Origin: Pseudomonas citronellolis
GTDB lineage: Bacteria; Pseudomonadota; Gammaproteobacteria; Pseudomonadales; Pseudomonadaceae
Direction of reading: 5' to 3'
Length of the DNA stretch: 64,000 nt
Assembly (NCBI RefSeq): GCF_900112375.1
Contig: NZ_FOLS01000004.1
Coordinates: 62,001 to 126,000 of the forward strand
In this document: piece after piece, positions 27,826 through 39,231 of the stretch
Layout of the letters: each line of letters begins with the position of its first letter
How positions within the stretch are numbered: position 1 is the first letter of the stretch
Position numbers and translations under genes: made by a program
The notes under the pieces: model-generated
Told to the model about the DNA's origin: nothing
Seen by the model: the letters and a program-made list of their open reading frames with translations, nothing else
Database searches by the model: none

Positions 27826-28725
27826 ATGTCACTCCCCCGCTTGCCGCCGCTCAACGCCGTGCGCGCCTTCGAAGCGGCCGCGCGCCTGGGCAGCTACGTC
27901 GCCGCCTCCAGGGCGCTGCACGTCACCCAGCCGGCCATCGGCCGCCACGTGCGCCTGCTGGAGGACTGGCTGGGCGTTCAGCTGCTGGAGCGCACGCCGC
28001 GCGGGGTCAGCCTGACGCCAGCCGGGCAGCGTTACTACGCGAAGATATCCACAGCCCTGCAGCAGATCGCCGAGGCCAGCCTCGAACTGGTGCCCGGCGG
28101 CTCGGCGCGCTGGCTGAAGATCCTGGTGGTGCCGGCCTTCGCCAAGCGCTGGCTGATGCCGCACCTGGAAACCCTGCGCCAGCAGCGCCCGGGGCTGAAG
28201 GTAGCGATCGAACCGAACCCGACCTTCACCGAGGTGGACGGCAACAGCGCCGACCTGGGCATCGCCTACGGCATGCCCGGGCAGTATCCGCAGAGCCAGG
28301 CCACGCTGCTGCACCCGCAGGTGTTCCCGGTGTGCTCGCCGGCCTACCTCGCCGCCCATGGCCCGCTGGACAGCGCCGAGGAGCTGGTGCGCCACGATCT
28401 GATCCACGTCCACGACGGCGAATGGTGGAACGCCTGGTTCGCCGCCAACCAGCTGGACATCCGCGTCAGCCCCGACGTGCTCTACGTCAGCAACGACCAC
28501 GCGCTGTCCATGGCCGAGGCCGGCGCCGGCATCGCCCTGGCCAACGACGTGCTGGTGCGCAAGGAGCTGGAATCCGGCGCGCTGGTGCGGCCGCTGCCTA
28601 ACCAGGTGCGCCTGGAGAGCTACCAACTGCTGATTCCGCCGGGGCCGAGCAGCGCCGATATCGAGTGGTTCGGCGATTGGCTGGCGCAAACCCTTGCCGC
28701 GGAGTTTCCTTCGGCGTTGCCGTAG
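27826..28725 (+). CDS. LysR-type transcriptional regulator (GcvA/AmpR-like subgroup)
   Basis: 299 residues. The N-terminal winged HTH (residues 1-60) has LNAVRAFEAAARLGSYVAASRALHVTQPAIGRHVRLLEDWLGVQLLER, here shown only as the recognisable GcvA-like start LNAVRAFEAAARLG and helix VTQPAIGRHV. The remainder is the two-lobed effector domain. It is divergent from the ABC transporter/amidase/malonyl-CoA cluster and therefore its likely regulator, perhaps responding to an imported amide or to malonate. The effector cannot be told from sequence. Confidence 0.88.
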   Translation: MSLPRLPPLNAVRAFEAAARLGSYVAASRALHVTQPAIGRHVRLLEDWLGVQLLERTPRGVSLTPAGQRYYAKISTALQQIAEASLELVPGGSARWLKILVVPAFAKRWLMPHLETLRQQRPGLKVAIEPNPTFTEVDGNSADLGIAYGMPGQYPQSQATLLHPQVFPVCSPAYLAAHGPLDSAEELVRHDLIHVHDGEWWNAWFAANQLDIRVSPDVLYVSNDHALSMAEAGAGIALANDVLVRKELESGALVRPLPNQVRLESYQLLIPPGPSSADIEWFGDWLAQTLAAEFPSALP

Positions 28726-28749
28726 GGCGTCCGCCCTACTCTCCTCGGA

Positions 28750-28815
28750 AATCGCGGACGGAGTCCGCTCCTACGCTCCGGGGAAACACCATCGTAGGAG
28801 CGGACTCCGTCCACG
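28750..28815. repeat. REP-like inverted pair (ggactccg type)
   Basis: Inverted copies of cggacggagtccgctcctac and gtaggagcggactccgtcc face each other downstream of the LysR gene. It is a variant of the gtaggagcg REP family with a different inner stem. The 397-base gap 28726-29122 consists largely of this and the next three repeats, with no gene. Confidence 0.75.
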
Positions 28816-28855
28816 ATGGGTGGGCCCGAAACCCGGCCCATGAGGGAGCAGTCCC

Positions 28856-28930
28856 GTAGGATGGGTTGAGCCTGTGCGAAACCCATGCTGCCGCGGTGAT
28901 GGGTATCGCTTCGCTCAACGCCATCCTACG
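28856..28930. repeat. inverted repeat of the taggatgggttgag family
   Basis: The arms gtaggatgggttgagc and gctcaacgccatcctac enclose about 40 bases containing a second palindrome (gcgaaacccat / atgggtatcgc). A near-identical element sits at 35306-35376 downstream of ppx. It is distinct from REP and may be a small mobile or structured element. Confidence 0.75.
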
Positions 28931-28967
28931 ACGGTATTTCCCTGAAGGCCGCGCCGAACTGTTTTTT

Positions 28968-29032
28968 GTAGGAGCGAGCTTGCTCGCGAACAAACGCGGT
29001 GCCATGCGGTTCGCGAGCAAGCTCGCTCCTAC
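28968..29032. repeat. REP doublet, 65 bp, identical to the one at 57516
   Basis: Two inverted gtaggagcgagcttgctcgc units with a spacer reading aaacgcggtgccatgc. The same 65 bases, spacer included, are found at 57516-57580, so the pair moved or was copied as one unit recently. Confidence 0.9.
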
Positions 29033-29064
29033 GAGAAGCCTCGCCGGCCAGCACCGTGCCCCAT

Positions 29065-29111
29065 GTAGGAGCGCGCCCTGCGCGCGAATCGCGGGCAGGG
29101 CCCGCTCCTAC
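29065..29111. repeat. REP variant (gcgccctgcgcgc type)
   Basis: A 47-bp inverted unit of the REP family with the inner stem gcgccctgcgcgcg. It recurs at 35409-35455 and 45336-45382, essentially unchanged, and in part at 61200-61228. Confidence 0.85.
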
Positions 29112-29122
29112 AGGGGTGTGCC

Positions 29123-30091
29123 TTAATCGCGTGGCGCGTAGGCGAAGACGTCGGCGCGCATCTGGTGGGCGTCCATGCCGGCGGCCACCAGGGCGTCGAG
29201 GGTGGCGTAGACCATCGCCGGCGAGCCGCTGGCGTAGACGGTCAGGCTGCCCAGGTCGGGGAAGTCCTCGCACACCGCCTCGTGCAGCAGGCCGCAGCGA
29301 CCCTGCCAGCCGCACAGGTCGCTGACCACCTTGTGCAGGTGCAGGTTGGCCAGGCCCTTCCATTCGTCCCAGTGCGGCAGCGCGTAGAAGTCCTCGGGCC
29401 GGCGCACGCCCCAGTACAGGTGCACCGGGTGGGCGAAGCCCTGGGCGCGGCAGTGCTCGATCAGGCTGTGCATCTGCGCCATGCCGGTGCCGGCGGCGAT
29501 CAGCACCAGCGGGCCCTCGGGCAGCTCGGCCAGGTGGGCGTCGCCGAAGGGCAGCTGCACGCGGGCGATGCGCTCGCGCTGCAGTTGCCCGAGCAGTTCG
29601 ATGGCGCTGTTCTCCCGCGCCAGGATGTGCAGTTCCAGGTCGCGGCCCTCGTGGGGCGCCGAGGCCAGGGAGAAGGCCGAGTGGTTGCCGTCCTCGCGCT
29701 CGATCAGCAGGTATTGCCCGGCGTGGTAGCGCGGCGGCTTGCCGGCCGGGGCGCGCAGGCGCACGCGCCAGACGTCGCCACCCACCGCCTCGCACAGCGT
29801 CAGTTGGCAGGCCAGCTTGCGCAGCGGCAGCTCGCCCGGGGCGAGCACGCCGTCCCAGTGCAGCACGCAGTCTTCCAGGGGCTCGGCCAGGCAGGTGAAG
29901 AGTTCGCCATGGTCGCGCACCTCGCCGTCCTGGCGCACGCTGCCTTCCACCAGCAGCGCGGCGCAGACGTGGCAGTTGCCGTTGCGGCAGCTCTGCGGGC
30001 AGTCGTAGCCCAGGCGCCGCGCGCCGTCGAGGATGCGCTCGCCCGGGCGCAGTTCGAGCTGGGCGCCGGAGGGTTGCAGGGTCACACGCAT
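29123..30091 (-). CDS. ferredoxin/flavin reductase-like protein (CDP-6-deoxy-3,4-glucoseen reductase family)
   Basis: 322 residues in two parts. The N-terminal plant-type ferredoxin domain has 2Fe-2S ligands Cys35, Cys40, Cys43 and Cys67 (CRNGNCHVC and LFTC). From about residue 95 comes an FNR-type module with the FAD motif HSAFSLASAP and NAD(P)-binding LIAAGTGMAQMHSLI, and a C-terminal YASGSPAMV. It passes electrons from NAD(P)H to an unknown acceptor. It is downstream of ubiD, as Fre is in E. coli, so it may supply reduced flavin for the prenyl-FMN cofactor; that is inference. Confidence 0.85.
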   Translation of the reverse strand: MRVTLQPSGAQLELRPGERILDGARRLGYDCPQSCRNGNCHVCAALLVEGSVRQDGEVRDHGELFTCLAEPLEDCVLHWDGVLAPGELPLRKLACQLTLCEAVGGDVWRVRLRAPAGKPPRYHAGQYLLIEREDGNHSAFSLASAPHEGRDLELHILARENSAIELLGQLQRERIARVQLPFGDAHLAELPEGPLVLIAAGTGMAQMHSLIEHCRAQGFAHPVHLYWGVRRPEDFYALPHWDEWKGLANLHLHKVVSDLCGWQGRCGLLHEAVCEDFPDLGSLTVYASGSPAMVYATLDALVAAGMDAHQMRADVFAYAPRD

Positions 30092-30161
30092 GGCTTCGCC
30101 TCCGCCCTCATCCGTGCGGCGAATTCGCGAGCGAGCTCGCTCCTACGAAGGGCGCTGCGCA

Positions 30162-31628
30162 TCAATCGATCCCCAGGCTGGCCCAGATTTCGTCGACGCG
30201 ACGGCTCACCGCCTCGTCCTTGACGATGGCGCGGCCCCATTCGCGGCTGGTCTCGCCGGGCCACTTGTGGGTGGCGTCCAGGCCCATCTTCGAGCCCAGG
30301 CCGGAGATCGGCGAGGCGAAGTCGAGGTAGTCGATCGGCGTATTGTCGATCATCACCGTGTCGCGCTTGGGGTCCATGCGCGTGGTTATCGCCCAGATCA
30401 CGTCGTTCCAGTCCCGCGCGTTGATGTCATCGTCCGTGACTATGACGAACTTGGTGTACATGAACTGTCGCAGGAACGACCACACACCCAGCATGACGCG
30501 CTTGGCGTGGCCGGGGTACTGCTTCTTCATGGTCACCACCGCCATGCGGTACGAGCAGCCTTCGGGCGGCAGGTAGAAGTCGGTGATCTCCGGGAACTGC
30601 TTCTGCAGGATGGGCACGAAGACTTCGTTCAGCGCCACCCCGAGGATCGCCGGCTCATCCGGCGGGCGGCCGGTGTAGGTGCTGTGGTAGATCGGCTTCT
30701 GGCGGCGGGTGATGCGCTCGACGGTGAACACCGGGAAGCGGTCCACCTCGTTGTAGTAGCCGGTGTGGTCGCCGTAGGGGCCCTCGTCGGCCATCTCGCC
30801 GGGATGGATCACCCCTTCCAGGACGATCTCGGCGCTGGCCGGCACCTGCAGGTCGCTGCCGATGCACTTCACCAGTTCGGTGCGGTGGCCGCGCAGCAGG
30901 CCGGCGAAAGCGTATTCGGAGAGGGTGTCGGGCACCGGCGTCACGGCGCCGAGGATGGTCGCCGGGTCCGCGCCCAGGGCCACGGCCACCGGGTAGGGCT
31001 GGTCCGGGTGCTTCTGGCACCACTCGCGGTAGTCCAGGGCGCCGCCGCGGTGGCTGAGCCAGCGCATGATGACCTTGTTGCGGCCGATCACCTGCTGGCG
31101 GTAGATGCCGAGGTTCTGCCGTTCCTTGTTCGGCCCGCGGGTGACTGTCAGGCCCCAGGTGATCAGCGGCGCGACGTCGCCGGGCCAGCAGGTCTGCACC
31201 GGCAGCTTGCCCAGGTCGACCGCCTCGCCCTCTTCGATGACTTCCTGGCAGGGCGCGTCCTTGAGCACCTTGGGCGCCATGCTGATGACCTTCTTGAAGA
31301 TCGGCAGCTTGCTCCAGGCGTCCTTCAGGCCCTTGGGCGGCTCCGGCTCCTTGAGGAAGGCCAGCAGCTTGCCGATCTCGCGCAGTTCGGAGACGTCCTC
31401 GGCGCCCATGCCCAGGGCCACGCGCTCGGGGGTGCCGAACAGGTTGCCGAGCACGGGCACGTCGAAGCCGGTGGGTTTCTCGAACAGCAGGGCCGGGCCC
31501 TTGGCCCGCAGGGTGCGGTCGCACACCTCGGTCATTTCCAGCACCGGGGACACCGGCACCTGGATGCGCTTGAGCTGGCCGCGCTGCTCCAGGGCGGCGA
31601 TGAACTCGCGCAGGTCGCGATACTGCAT
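30162..31628 (-). CDS. ubiD: 3-octaprenyl-4-hydroxybenzoate decarboxylase
   Basis: 488 residues, the standard UbiD size. It decarboxylates the 3-polyprenyl-4-hydroxybenzoate ubiquinone precursor using prenylated FMN made by UbiX. The sequence [19 protein letters not shown] at the start and blocks such as [32 protein letters not shown] and [23 protein letters not shown] are hallmark UbiD blocks; the acidic and basic residues for prFMN and metal sit in these conserved stretches. Its upstream neighbour is rho, and the ferredoxin-reductase-like gene lies 70 bp downstream. Confidence 0.95.
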   Translation of the reverse strand: MQYRDLREFIAALEQRGQLKRIQVPVSPVLEMTEVCDRTLRAKGPALLFEKPTGFDVPVLGNLFGTPERVALGMGAEDVSELREIGKLLAFLKEPEPPKGLKDAWSKLPIFKKVISMAPKVLKDAPCQEVIEEGEAVDLGKLPVQTCWPGDVAPLITWGLTVTRGPNKERQNLGIYRQQVIGRNKVIMRWLSHRGGALDYREWCQKHPDQPYPVAVALGADPATILGAVTPVPDTLSEYAFAGLLRGHRTELVKCIGSDLQVPASAEIVLEGVIHPGEMADEGPYGDHTGYYNEVDRFPVFTVERITRRQKPIYHSTYTGRPPDEPAILGVALNEVFVPILQKQFPEITDFYLPPEGCSYRMAVVTMKKQYPGHAKRVMLGVWSFLRQFMYTKFVIVTDDDINARDWNDVIWAITTRMDPKRDTVMIDNTPIDYLDFASPISGLGSKMGLDATHKWPGETSREWGRAIVKDEAVSRRVDEIWASLGID

Positions 31629-31690
31629 GGAAGTCTCGATGGCGTAGGCGAAGATGCGACAGTTTAGCCTTTAACACCACTTCGCAGAAA

Positions 31691-31719
31691 CACGAAGGCC
31701 GGGTTTCCCCGGCCTCGTG
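31691..31719 (-). terminator. intrinsic terminator after rho
   Basis: A stem of 12 bp with one bulged base (arms cacgaaggccggg and cccggcctcgtg), followed on the minus strand by TTTCTG. It lies 26 bp past the rho stop and separates rho from ubiD. Confidence 0.75.
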
Positions 31720-31744
31720 GCTTGCAGCGATCAACCAGCGGCGC

Positions 31745-33007
<1,263 letters not shown>

Positions 33008-33140
33008 AAGAAGGAGGTGTTAGATAGATATGAGGAAAGGGGAAACAAGCATGTGAGCTCGTTAATGCCGTGCCGCAGAGTGACGACAGGATCGCTTGGA
33101 AATTCGAATAGGAAGTGCGTCGGCGACGGCTTGCAGGGGA

Positions 33141-33157
33141 CAACGTAAAACAACGTT
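33141..33157 (-). promoter_or_regulatory. small inverted repeat in the rho leader
   Basis: caacgt and acgttg form an inverted repeat with an A-rich spacer, flanked by a larger ttgcagg/…ttgcagg pattern, in the 200-base rho leader. rho is autoregulated in other bacteria by leader attenuation, so the structure may matter, but I cannot tell. Confidence 0.3.
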
Positions 33158-33209
33158 GCAGGCCCGAATGTAACACCCGCGCCAAGGGGCGTCTAGGGGA
33201 CGGAATGAA

Positions 33210-33236
33210 AAAAGCCCCGCGTCGTGCGGGGCTTTT
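33210..33236 (-). terminator. intrinsic terminator after trxA
   Basis: An 11-bp stem (33210-33220 with 33226-33236) with a 5-nt loop, flanked by A/T runs on both sides. On the minus strand GGGGC is followed by TTTTTT, an excellent terminator 18 bp past the trxA stop. Confidence 0.9.
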
Positions 33237-33253
33237 CCGGGGGCTGTCTCGAC

Positions 33254-33580
33254 TCAGATGTTGCTGTCGAGGAAGGCCGCCAGTTGCGACTTGGACAGGG
33301 CGCCGACCTTGGTGGCCTCGACGTTGCCGCCCTTGAACAGCATCAGCGTCGGGATACCGCGCACGCCGTACTTCGGCGGGGTTTCCTGGTTCTCGTCGAT
33401 GTTCAGCTTGCAGACTTTCAGCTTGCCCTGATAGTCCTTGGCGATCTCGTCCAGTACCGGCGCGATCATCTTGCACGGACCGCACCACTCGGCCCAGTAG
33501 TCCACCAGCACAGGACCATCGGCCTTCAGCACGTCCTGCTCGAAGCTGGCATCGGTAACGCTGACGATATGTTCGCTCAT
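33254..33580 (-). CDS. trxA: thioredoxin
   Basis: 108 residues, the usual TrxA size. The redox-active WCGPC gives Cys33 and Cys36, the buried Asp (VLVDYWAEW) and the cis-proline loop [11 protein letters not shown] are present. It reduces disulfides in the cytosol with electrons from thioredoxin reductase. It is transcribed alone between its own promoter and a strong terminator, upstream of rho, as in E. coli, and divergent from ppx. ATG 33580 has GGAGAG in front. Confidence 0.97.
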   Translation of the reverse strand: MSEHIVSVTDASFEQDVLKADGPVLVDYWAEWCGPCKMIAPVLDEIAKDYQGKLKVCKLNIDENQETPPKYGVRGIPTLMLFKGGNVEATKVGALSKSQLAAFLDSNI

Positions 33581-33622
33581 GAAATCTCTCCGTGGGAATC
33601 GGATGCGAAAAAAAGTGGGCCC

Positions 33623-33651
33623 ATCATAGCCCGCCTTGGCCGCCTTCCGAA
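33623..33651 (-). promoter_or_regulatory. putative sigma-70 promoter of trxA
   Basis: On the minus strand TATGAT (33628-33623) serves as -10 and TTCGGA (33651-33646) as a weak -35 at 17 bp. The transcript would start about 35 nt before the trxA ATG. Judged by eye only. Confidence 0.45.
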
Positions 33652-33774
33652 AGGCGCAGGCGATTGAGTGTCGCTATCGCCGGCCCCGGCGAAACCGATC
33701 GACGGCCCGGCGTTCGTTGGCACCGAAGGGCTATCGTGGCAGGATGTCGGGGTTAACAAACGGACCTTCGCACC

Positions 33775-35277
33775 ATGCCCCATACCCCCGCCAAGACCTT
33801 CCCGCTGATCGCCGCCCTGGACCTGGGTTCCAACAGCTTCCACATGGTTTTGGCCAAGGCCGATCATGGCGAGATCCGCATCCTCGAGCGGCTCGGCGAG
33901 AAGGTCCAGCTGGCCGCCGGCATCGGCGAGGACCGCCTGCTCAACGAAGAAGCCATGCAGCGCGGCCTGGACTGCCTGCGGCGCTTCGCCCAGCTGATCA
34001 ACGGCATGCCGCCGGGCTCGGTGCGGGTGGTCGGCACCAACGCCCTGCGCGAGGCGCGCAACCGCAACGAATTCACCCGCCGCGCCGAGGAAATCCTCGG
34101 TCACCCGGTGGAAGTCATCTCCGGCCGCGAGGAAGCGCGCCTGATCTACCTGGGCGTCTCGCACACCCTGCCGGACACCACCGGGCGCCGCCTGGTGGCC
34201 GACATCGGCGGCGGCAGCACCGAGTTCATCATCGGCCAGCGCTTCGAATCGCAGCTGCGCGAGAGCCTGCAGATGGGCTGCGTCAGCTACACCCAGCGCT
34301 ATTTCAAGGACGGCAAGATCACCCCGGCCCGCTACGCCCAGGCCTACACCTCGGCGCGCCTGGAACTGATGGGCATCGAGAACAGCCTGCGCCGCCTGGG
34401 CTGGGACGAGGCCCTCGGCGCCTCCGGCACCATCCGCGCGGTGGGCCTGGCGATCCAGGCCGGCGGCCACGGCAACGGCGAGATCAACCCCGACGGCCTG
34501 GCCTGGCTCAAGCGCAAGGTGCTGAAACTGGGCGACGTGGACAAGCTCGACCTGGACGGCATCAAGCCGGACCGCCGGCCGATCTTCCCGGCCGGCCTGG
34601 CCATCGTCGAAGCGCTGTTCGACGCGCTCGACCTCAAGCAGATGCACCACTCCGAAGGCGCCCTGCGCGAAGGCGTGCTCTACGACCTGCTCGGCCGCCA
34701 TCACCATGAAGACGTGCGCGAGCGCACCATCAGCGCGCTGATCGAGCGCTACCACGTCGACCTCGACCAGGCCGCCCGCGTCGAGGCCAAGGCCCTCCAG
34801 GCGCTGGAGCAGGTGGCCGAGCCCTGGAGCCTGCAGGACGACTGGCACCGCGAGCTGCTCGGCTGGGCCGCGCGCACCCACGAGCTGGGCCTGGACATCG
34901 CCCACTACCACTACCACAAGCACGGCGCCTACCTGATCGAGCACTCGGACCTGGCCGGCTTCTCCCGCGAGGACCAGCAGGTGCTGGCGCTGCTGGTGCG
35001 CGGCCATCGCCGCAACATCCCGGCGGACCGCTTCGCCGAGCTGGGCCCTGAGGGCGACAAGCTGATCCGCCTGTGCATCGTGCTGCGCTTCGCCATCCTC
35101 TTCCACCACATCCGCGGCACCCAGGAAATGCCGGACGTCACCCTCAAGGTGGGTTCGAAGAGCCTGGAAGTGCGCTTCCCCAAGGGCTGGCTGGAAGCCA
35201 ACCCGCTGACCCAGGCCGACTTCGAACAGGAAGCCGGCTGGCTGCAGCGCGTGGGGTACCAGTTGAGCGTGAGCTGA
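33775..35277 (+). CDS. ppx: exopolyphosphatase
   Basis: 500 residues of the Ppx/GppA ASKHA-fold family. The N-terminal phosphate loop [14 protein letters not shown], catalytic-region glutamate in [11 protein letters not shown], and the second loop [15 protein letters not shown] are complete. The C-terminal part ([33 protein letters not shown]) is the HD-like helical domain. It trims phosphate from polyphosphate ends. It is opposite ppk, which makes polyphosphate, in a convergent tail-to-tail pair separated by repeats and a terminator. GppA is a less likely alternative given the ppk neighbour. Confidence 0.93.
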   Translation: MPHTPAKTFPLIAALDLGSNSFHMVLAKADHGEIRILERLGEKVQLAAGIGEDRLLNEEAMQRGLDCLRRFAQLINGMPPGSVRVVGTNALREARNRNEFTRRAEEILGHPVEVISGREEARLIYLGVSHTLPDTTGRRLVADIGGGSTEFIIGQRFESQLRESLQMGCVSYTQRYFKDGKITPARYAQAYTSARLELMGIENSLRRLGWDEALGASGTIRAVGLAIQAGGHGNGEINPDGLAWLKRKVLKLGDVDKLDLDGIKPDRRPIFPAGLAIVEALFDALDLKQMHHSEGALREGVLYDLLGRHHHEDVRERTISALIERYHVDLDQAARVEAKALQALEQVAEPWSLQDDWHRELLGWAARTHELGLDIAHYHYHKHGAYLIEHSDLAGFSREDQQVLALLVRGHRRNIPADRFAELGPEGDKLIRLCIVLRFAILFHHIRGTQEMPDVTLKVGSKSLEVRFPKGWLEANPLTQADFEQEAGWLQRVGYQLSVS

Positions 35278-35305
35278 GGGAGCCGACTGCGCCGAGGCGC
35301 TCTTC

Positions 35306-35376
35306 GTAGGATGGGTTGAGCCTGCGAAACCCATGCGGTGCTGGTGATGGGTATCGCTTCGCTCAACCCATCCTAC
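35306..35376. repeat. inverted repeat of the taggatgggttgag family, second copy
   Basis: Near-identical to 28856-28930: outer arms gtaggatgggttgagcc and gctcaacccatcctac with the inner gcgaaacccat/atgggtatcgc pair. It begins the 460-base gene-free interval 35278-35737 between the convergent ppx and ppk. Confidence 0.75.
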
Positions 35377-35408
35377 GACGGCCACGGCCCCACCCCCGCC
35401 ATTCCCCT

Positions 35409-35455
35409 GTAGGAGCGCGCCCTGCGCGCGAATCGCGGGCAGGGCCCGCTCCTAC
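35409..35455. repeat. REP variant (gcgccctgcgcgc type)
   Basis: Same 47-bp unit as 29065 and 45336, the second of four repeat units stacked between ppx and ppk. Confidence 0.85.
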
Positions 35456-35478
35456 AAGAAGCCGCACCAACCTGGACC

Positions 35479-35546
35479 GTAGGAGCGGAGCTTCTCCGCG
35501 ATAGCCGCAACCTCCGGCGCGATTCGCGGATGAGATCCGCTCCTAC
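35479..35546. repeat. REP doublet (gagcttctccgcg / cgcggatgagatcc variant)
   Basis: Inverted units sharing the outer gtaggagcg / cgctcctac ends but with different inner stems. A related doublet is at 61254-61321 with its two arms swapped, so these REP halves combine in different ways. Confidence 0.8.
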
Positions 35547-35603
35547 GAAACGCCTCACGCCGCGCCCAATGCCGGAGCGCGTCCTGCCGCGCAATCGCTT
35601 TTC

Positions 35604-35671
35604 GTAGGAGCGAGCTTGCTCGCGAACCGCCCCCGCTGCGGACCCGGGTTCGCGAGCAAGCTCGCTCCTAC
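35604..35671. repeat. REP doublet (gcgagcttgctcgc type)
   Basis: Same unit as 3447 with a different spacer. It is the last REP before the ppk terminator. Confidence 0.9.
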
Positions 35672-35690
35672 AAGGGTGATGAACCCATGA

Positions 35691-35722
35691 AAAAGCCCCG
35701 GCGCTTGCGCGGCGGGGCTTTT
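35691..35722. terminator. bidirectional intrinsic terminator between ppx and ppk
   Basis: Arms aaaagccccg (35691-35700) and cggggctttt (35713-35722) with a 12-nt loop and A/T runs on both sides, placed 16 bp past the ppk stop. It should end the hemB-ppk transcript and could stop read-through from ppx. Confidence 0.85.
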
Positions 35723-35737
35723 CGGGGCCGGGGCGGC

Positions 35738-37948
35738 TCAGCGCGCGCTGATCACCGGCGTGCACAGGCGCTCCAGCAGCATGGCCTGGGCGTTGCGCGG
35801 GTTCTGGTTGCCGGTGGGGTTCAGGCGCTGGTAGCTGCCATCGGGCTGCAGCACCCAGGCCTGGGTATTGTCGGCCAGGTACAGCTCCAGCTCCTTCTTC
35901 ACCCGCTGCACCAGCTTCTTGCCTTCCACCGGGAAGCAGGTCTCCACGCGCATGTCGAGGTTGCGCTCCATCCAGTCGGCGCTGGAGAGGTAGAGCTTCT
36001 CGTCGCCGCCGTTGAGGAAGTAGTAGATGCGGCTGTGCTCGAGGAAGCGGCCGATGATCGAGCGCACCTGGATGTTGTGCGACACTCCCGGCACGCCCGG
36101 GCGCAGGCAACACATGCCGCGCACCACCAGGTCGATCTTCACCCCCGCCTGGCTGGCCTTGTACAGCGCACGGATGACCTTCGGGTCGGTCAGCGAGTTG
36201 ACCTTGGCCATGATGTGCGCCGGCTTGCCTTCGGCGGCCTGGGCCGCCTCGCGGTTGATCATCTCCAGCAGGTTCTTCTTCAGCGTGAAGGGCGCGTGCA
36301 GCAGCTTCTTCATGCGCAGCGTCTTGCCCATGCCGATCAGTTGGTTGAACAGCTTGTGCAGGTCCTCGCACAACGCCACGTCGGCGGTGAGCAGGCTGTA
36401 GTCGGTGTACAGGCGGGCGTTGCCGGCGTGGTAGTTGCCGGTGCCCAGGTGCGCGTAGCGGCGCAGCTCGCCGTCCTCGCGGCGGAGGATGAGCATCATC
36501 TTGGCGTGGGTCTTGAAGCCGACCACGCCGTAGATCACCACCGCGCCGGCCTGCTGCAGGCGGCTGGCCAGTTGCAGGTTGGACTCCTCGTCGAAGCGCG
36601 CGCGCAGCTCGATCACCGCGGTGACCTCCTTGCCGTTGCGCGCCGCCTCCACCAGGGCGTCGACGATTTCCGAGTTGGCCCCGGAACGGTACAGGGTCTG
36701 CTTGATGGCCAGTACGTTCGGGTCCTTGGCGGCCTGGCGCAGCAGGTCCACAACCGGGGTGAAGGACTCGAAGGGGTGCATCAGCAGCACGTCCAGCTTG
36801 GCCAGCACGCCGAACATGTTCTCCTTCTTCTGCAGCAGCTTCGGAATGGTCGGGGTGAACGGCGGGTACTGCAGCTCCGGATGGCTGGCCAGGCCGGTGA
36901 CGCTGAACAGGCGGGTCAGGTTGACCGGGCCGCTGACCTTGTACAGTTCGCTCTCGGCCAGGCCGAACTGCTTGAGCAGGTAGTTGGACAGGTGCGCCGG
37001 GCAGGTGTCCACCACCTCCAGGCGCACGGCGTCGCCGTAGCGCCGCGAGAACAGCTCGCCGCGCAGCGCGCGGGCCAGGTCCTCGACGTCCTCGGCGTCC
37101 ACCGAGAGGTCGGCGTTACGCGTCAGGCGGAACTGGTAGCAGCCCTTGACCTTCATGCCGGAGAACAGGTCGTCGGCGTGGGCGTGGATCATCGAGGAGA
37201 GGAACACATAGTTGTCGCCCTCCCCGGCCACGTCCTCGGGCAGGCGGATGATCCGCGGCAGCGAGCGCGGCGCCGGGATGATCGCAAGGCCGGAGTCGCG
37301 GCCGAAGGCGTCCATCCCCTCCAGCTCGACCACGAAGTTCAGGCTCTTGTTCACCAGCAGCGGGAACGGGTGGGTCGGGTCGAGGCCGATGGGGGTGATG
37401 ATCGGGGCGATCTCGTCGCGGAAGAAGCGCCGCACCCAGGCCTTGATCTTCGGCGTCCAGTAGCGCCGGCGGATGAAGCGCACGCCGTGCTTGGCCAGCT
37501 CCGGCAGCAGGATGTCGTTGAGGATGGCGTACTGGCGGCCGACCTGCTCGTGCACCTGCTCGCTGATCCGCGCCAGGGCCTGGTGCGGCAGCAGGCCGTC
37601 GGCGCCGGCCTGCTCGCGGGCGAAGGTGATCTGCTTCTTCAGGCCGGCGACGCGGATCTCGAAGAACTCGTCGAGGTTGCTGGAGAAGATCAGCAGGAAC
37701 TTCAGGCGTTCGAGCAGCGGGTAGGACTCGTCCAGCGCCTGCTCCAGCACACGGATGTTGAACTGCAGCTGCGACAGCTCGCGATGAATGTAGAGGGCGC
37801 TGTCGTCGACGTTCACCGCCACCGCCGGGGCGGCGGGCGCCTCCACGGGGGGTTCGGCGACCACGGGGACCTCGACGGTCTCCAGGGTCTCGCTGACAGT
37901 CACTTCGGTTTCGATCAGGTCGGTAGCGTTCTGGCCTTCGGTATTCAT
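35738..37948 (-). CDS. ppk: polyphosphate kinase 1
   Basis: 736 residues; the ORF fits PPK1 domains in order: N-terminal helical part ([20 protein letters not shown]), head, then two phospholipase-D-like catalytic halves. The autophosphorylated histidine lies in [13 protein letters not shown], and the second His in [19 protein letters not shown]1 makes polyphosphate from ATP at the membrane. The first 45 or so residues are low-complexity and acidic and poorly conserved. It is 22 bp after hemB in an operon, with a small hairpin at the junction. Confidence 0.96.
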   Translation of the reverse strand: MNTEGQNATDLIETEVTVSETLETVEVPVVAEPPVEAPAAPAVAVNVDDSALYIHRELSQLQFNIRVLEQALDESYPLLERLKFLLIFSSNLDEFFEIRVAGLKKQITFAREQAGADGLLPHQALARISEQVHEQVGRQYAILNDILLPELAKHGVRFIRRRYWTPKIKAWVRRFFRDEIAPIITPIGLDPTHPFPLLVNKSLNFVVELEGMDAFGRDSGLAIIPAPRSLPRIIRLPEDVAGEGDNYVFLSSMIHAHADDLFSGMKVKGCYQFRLTRNADLSVDAEDVEDLARALRGELFSRRYGDAVRLEVVDTCPAHLSNYLLKQFGLAESELYKVSGPVNLTRLFSVTGLASHPELQYPPFTPTIPKLLQKKENMFGVLAKLDVLLMHPFESFTPVVDLLRQAAKDPNVLAIKQTLYRSGANSEIVDALVEAARNGKEVTAVIELRARFDEESNLQLASRLQQAGAVVIYGVVGFKTHAKMMLILRREDGELRRYAHLGTGNYHAGNARLYTDYSLLTADVALCEDLHKLFNQLIGMGKTLRMKKLLHAPFTLKKNLLEMINREAAQAAEGKPAHIMAKVNSLTDPKVIRALYKASQAGVKIDLVVRGMCCLRPGVPGVSHNIQVRSIIGRFLEHSRIYYFLNGGDEKLYLSSADWMERNLDMRVETCFPVEGKKLVQRVKKELELYLADNTQAWVLQPDGSYQRLNPTGNQNPRNAQAMLLERLCTPVISAR

Positions 37949-37963
37949 CGCAAGTCTCGTCGC

Positions 37964-39194
<1,231 letters not shown>

Positions 39195-39231
39195 TTAGGC
39201 TGCGCGTTCATTTTGCTGCGTTGCCTCGATA

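Noticed and set aside
35306-35671. Possible CRISPR array between ppx and ppk
   Set aside because: The units are inverted palindromes of three different families with irregular spacing and no cas genes; they are REP-type elements.
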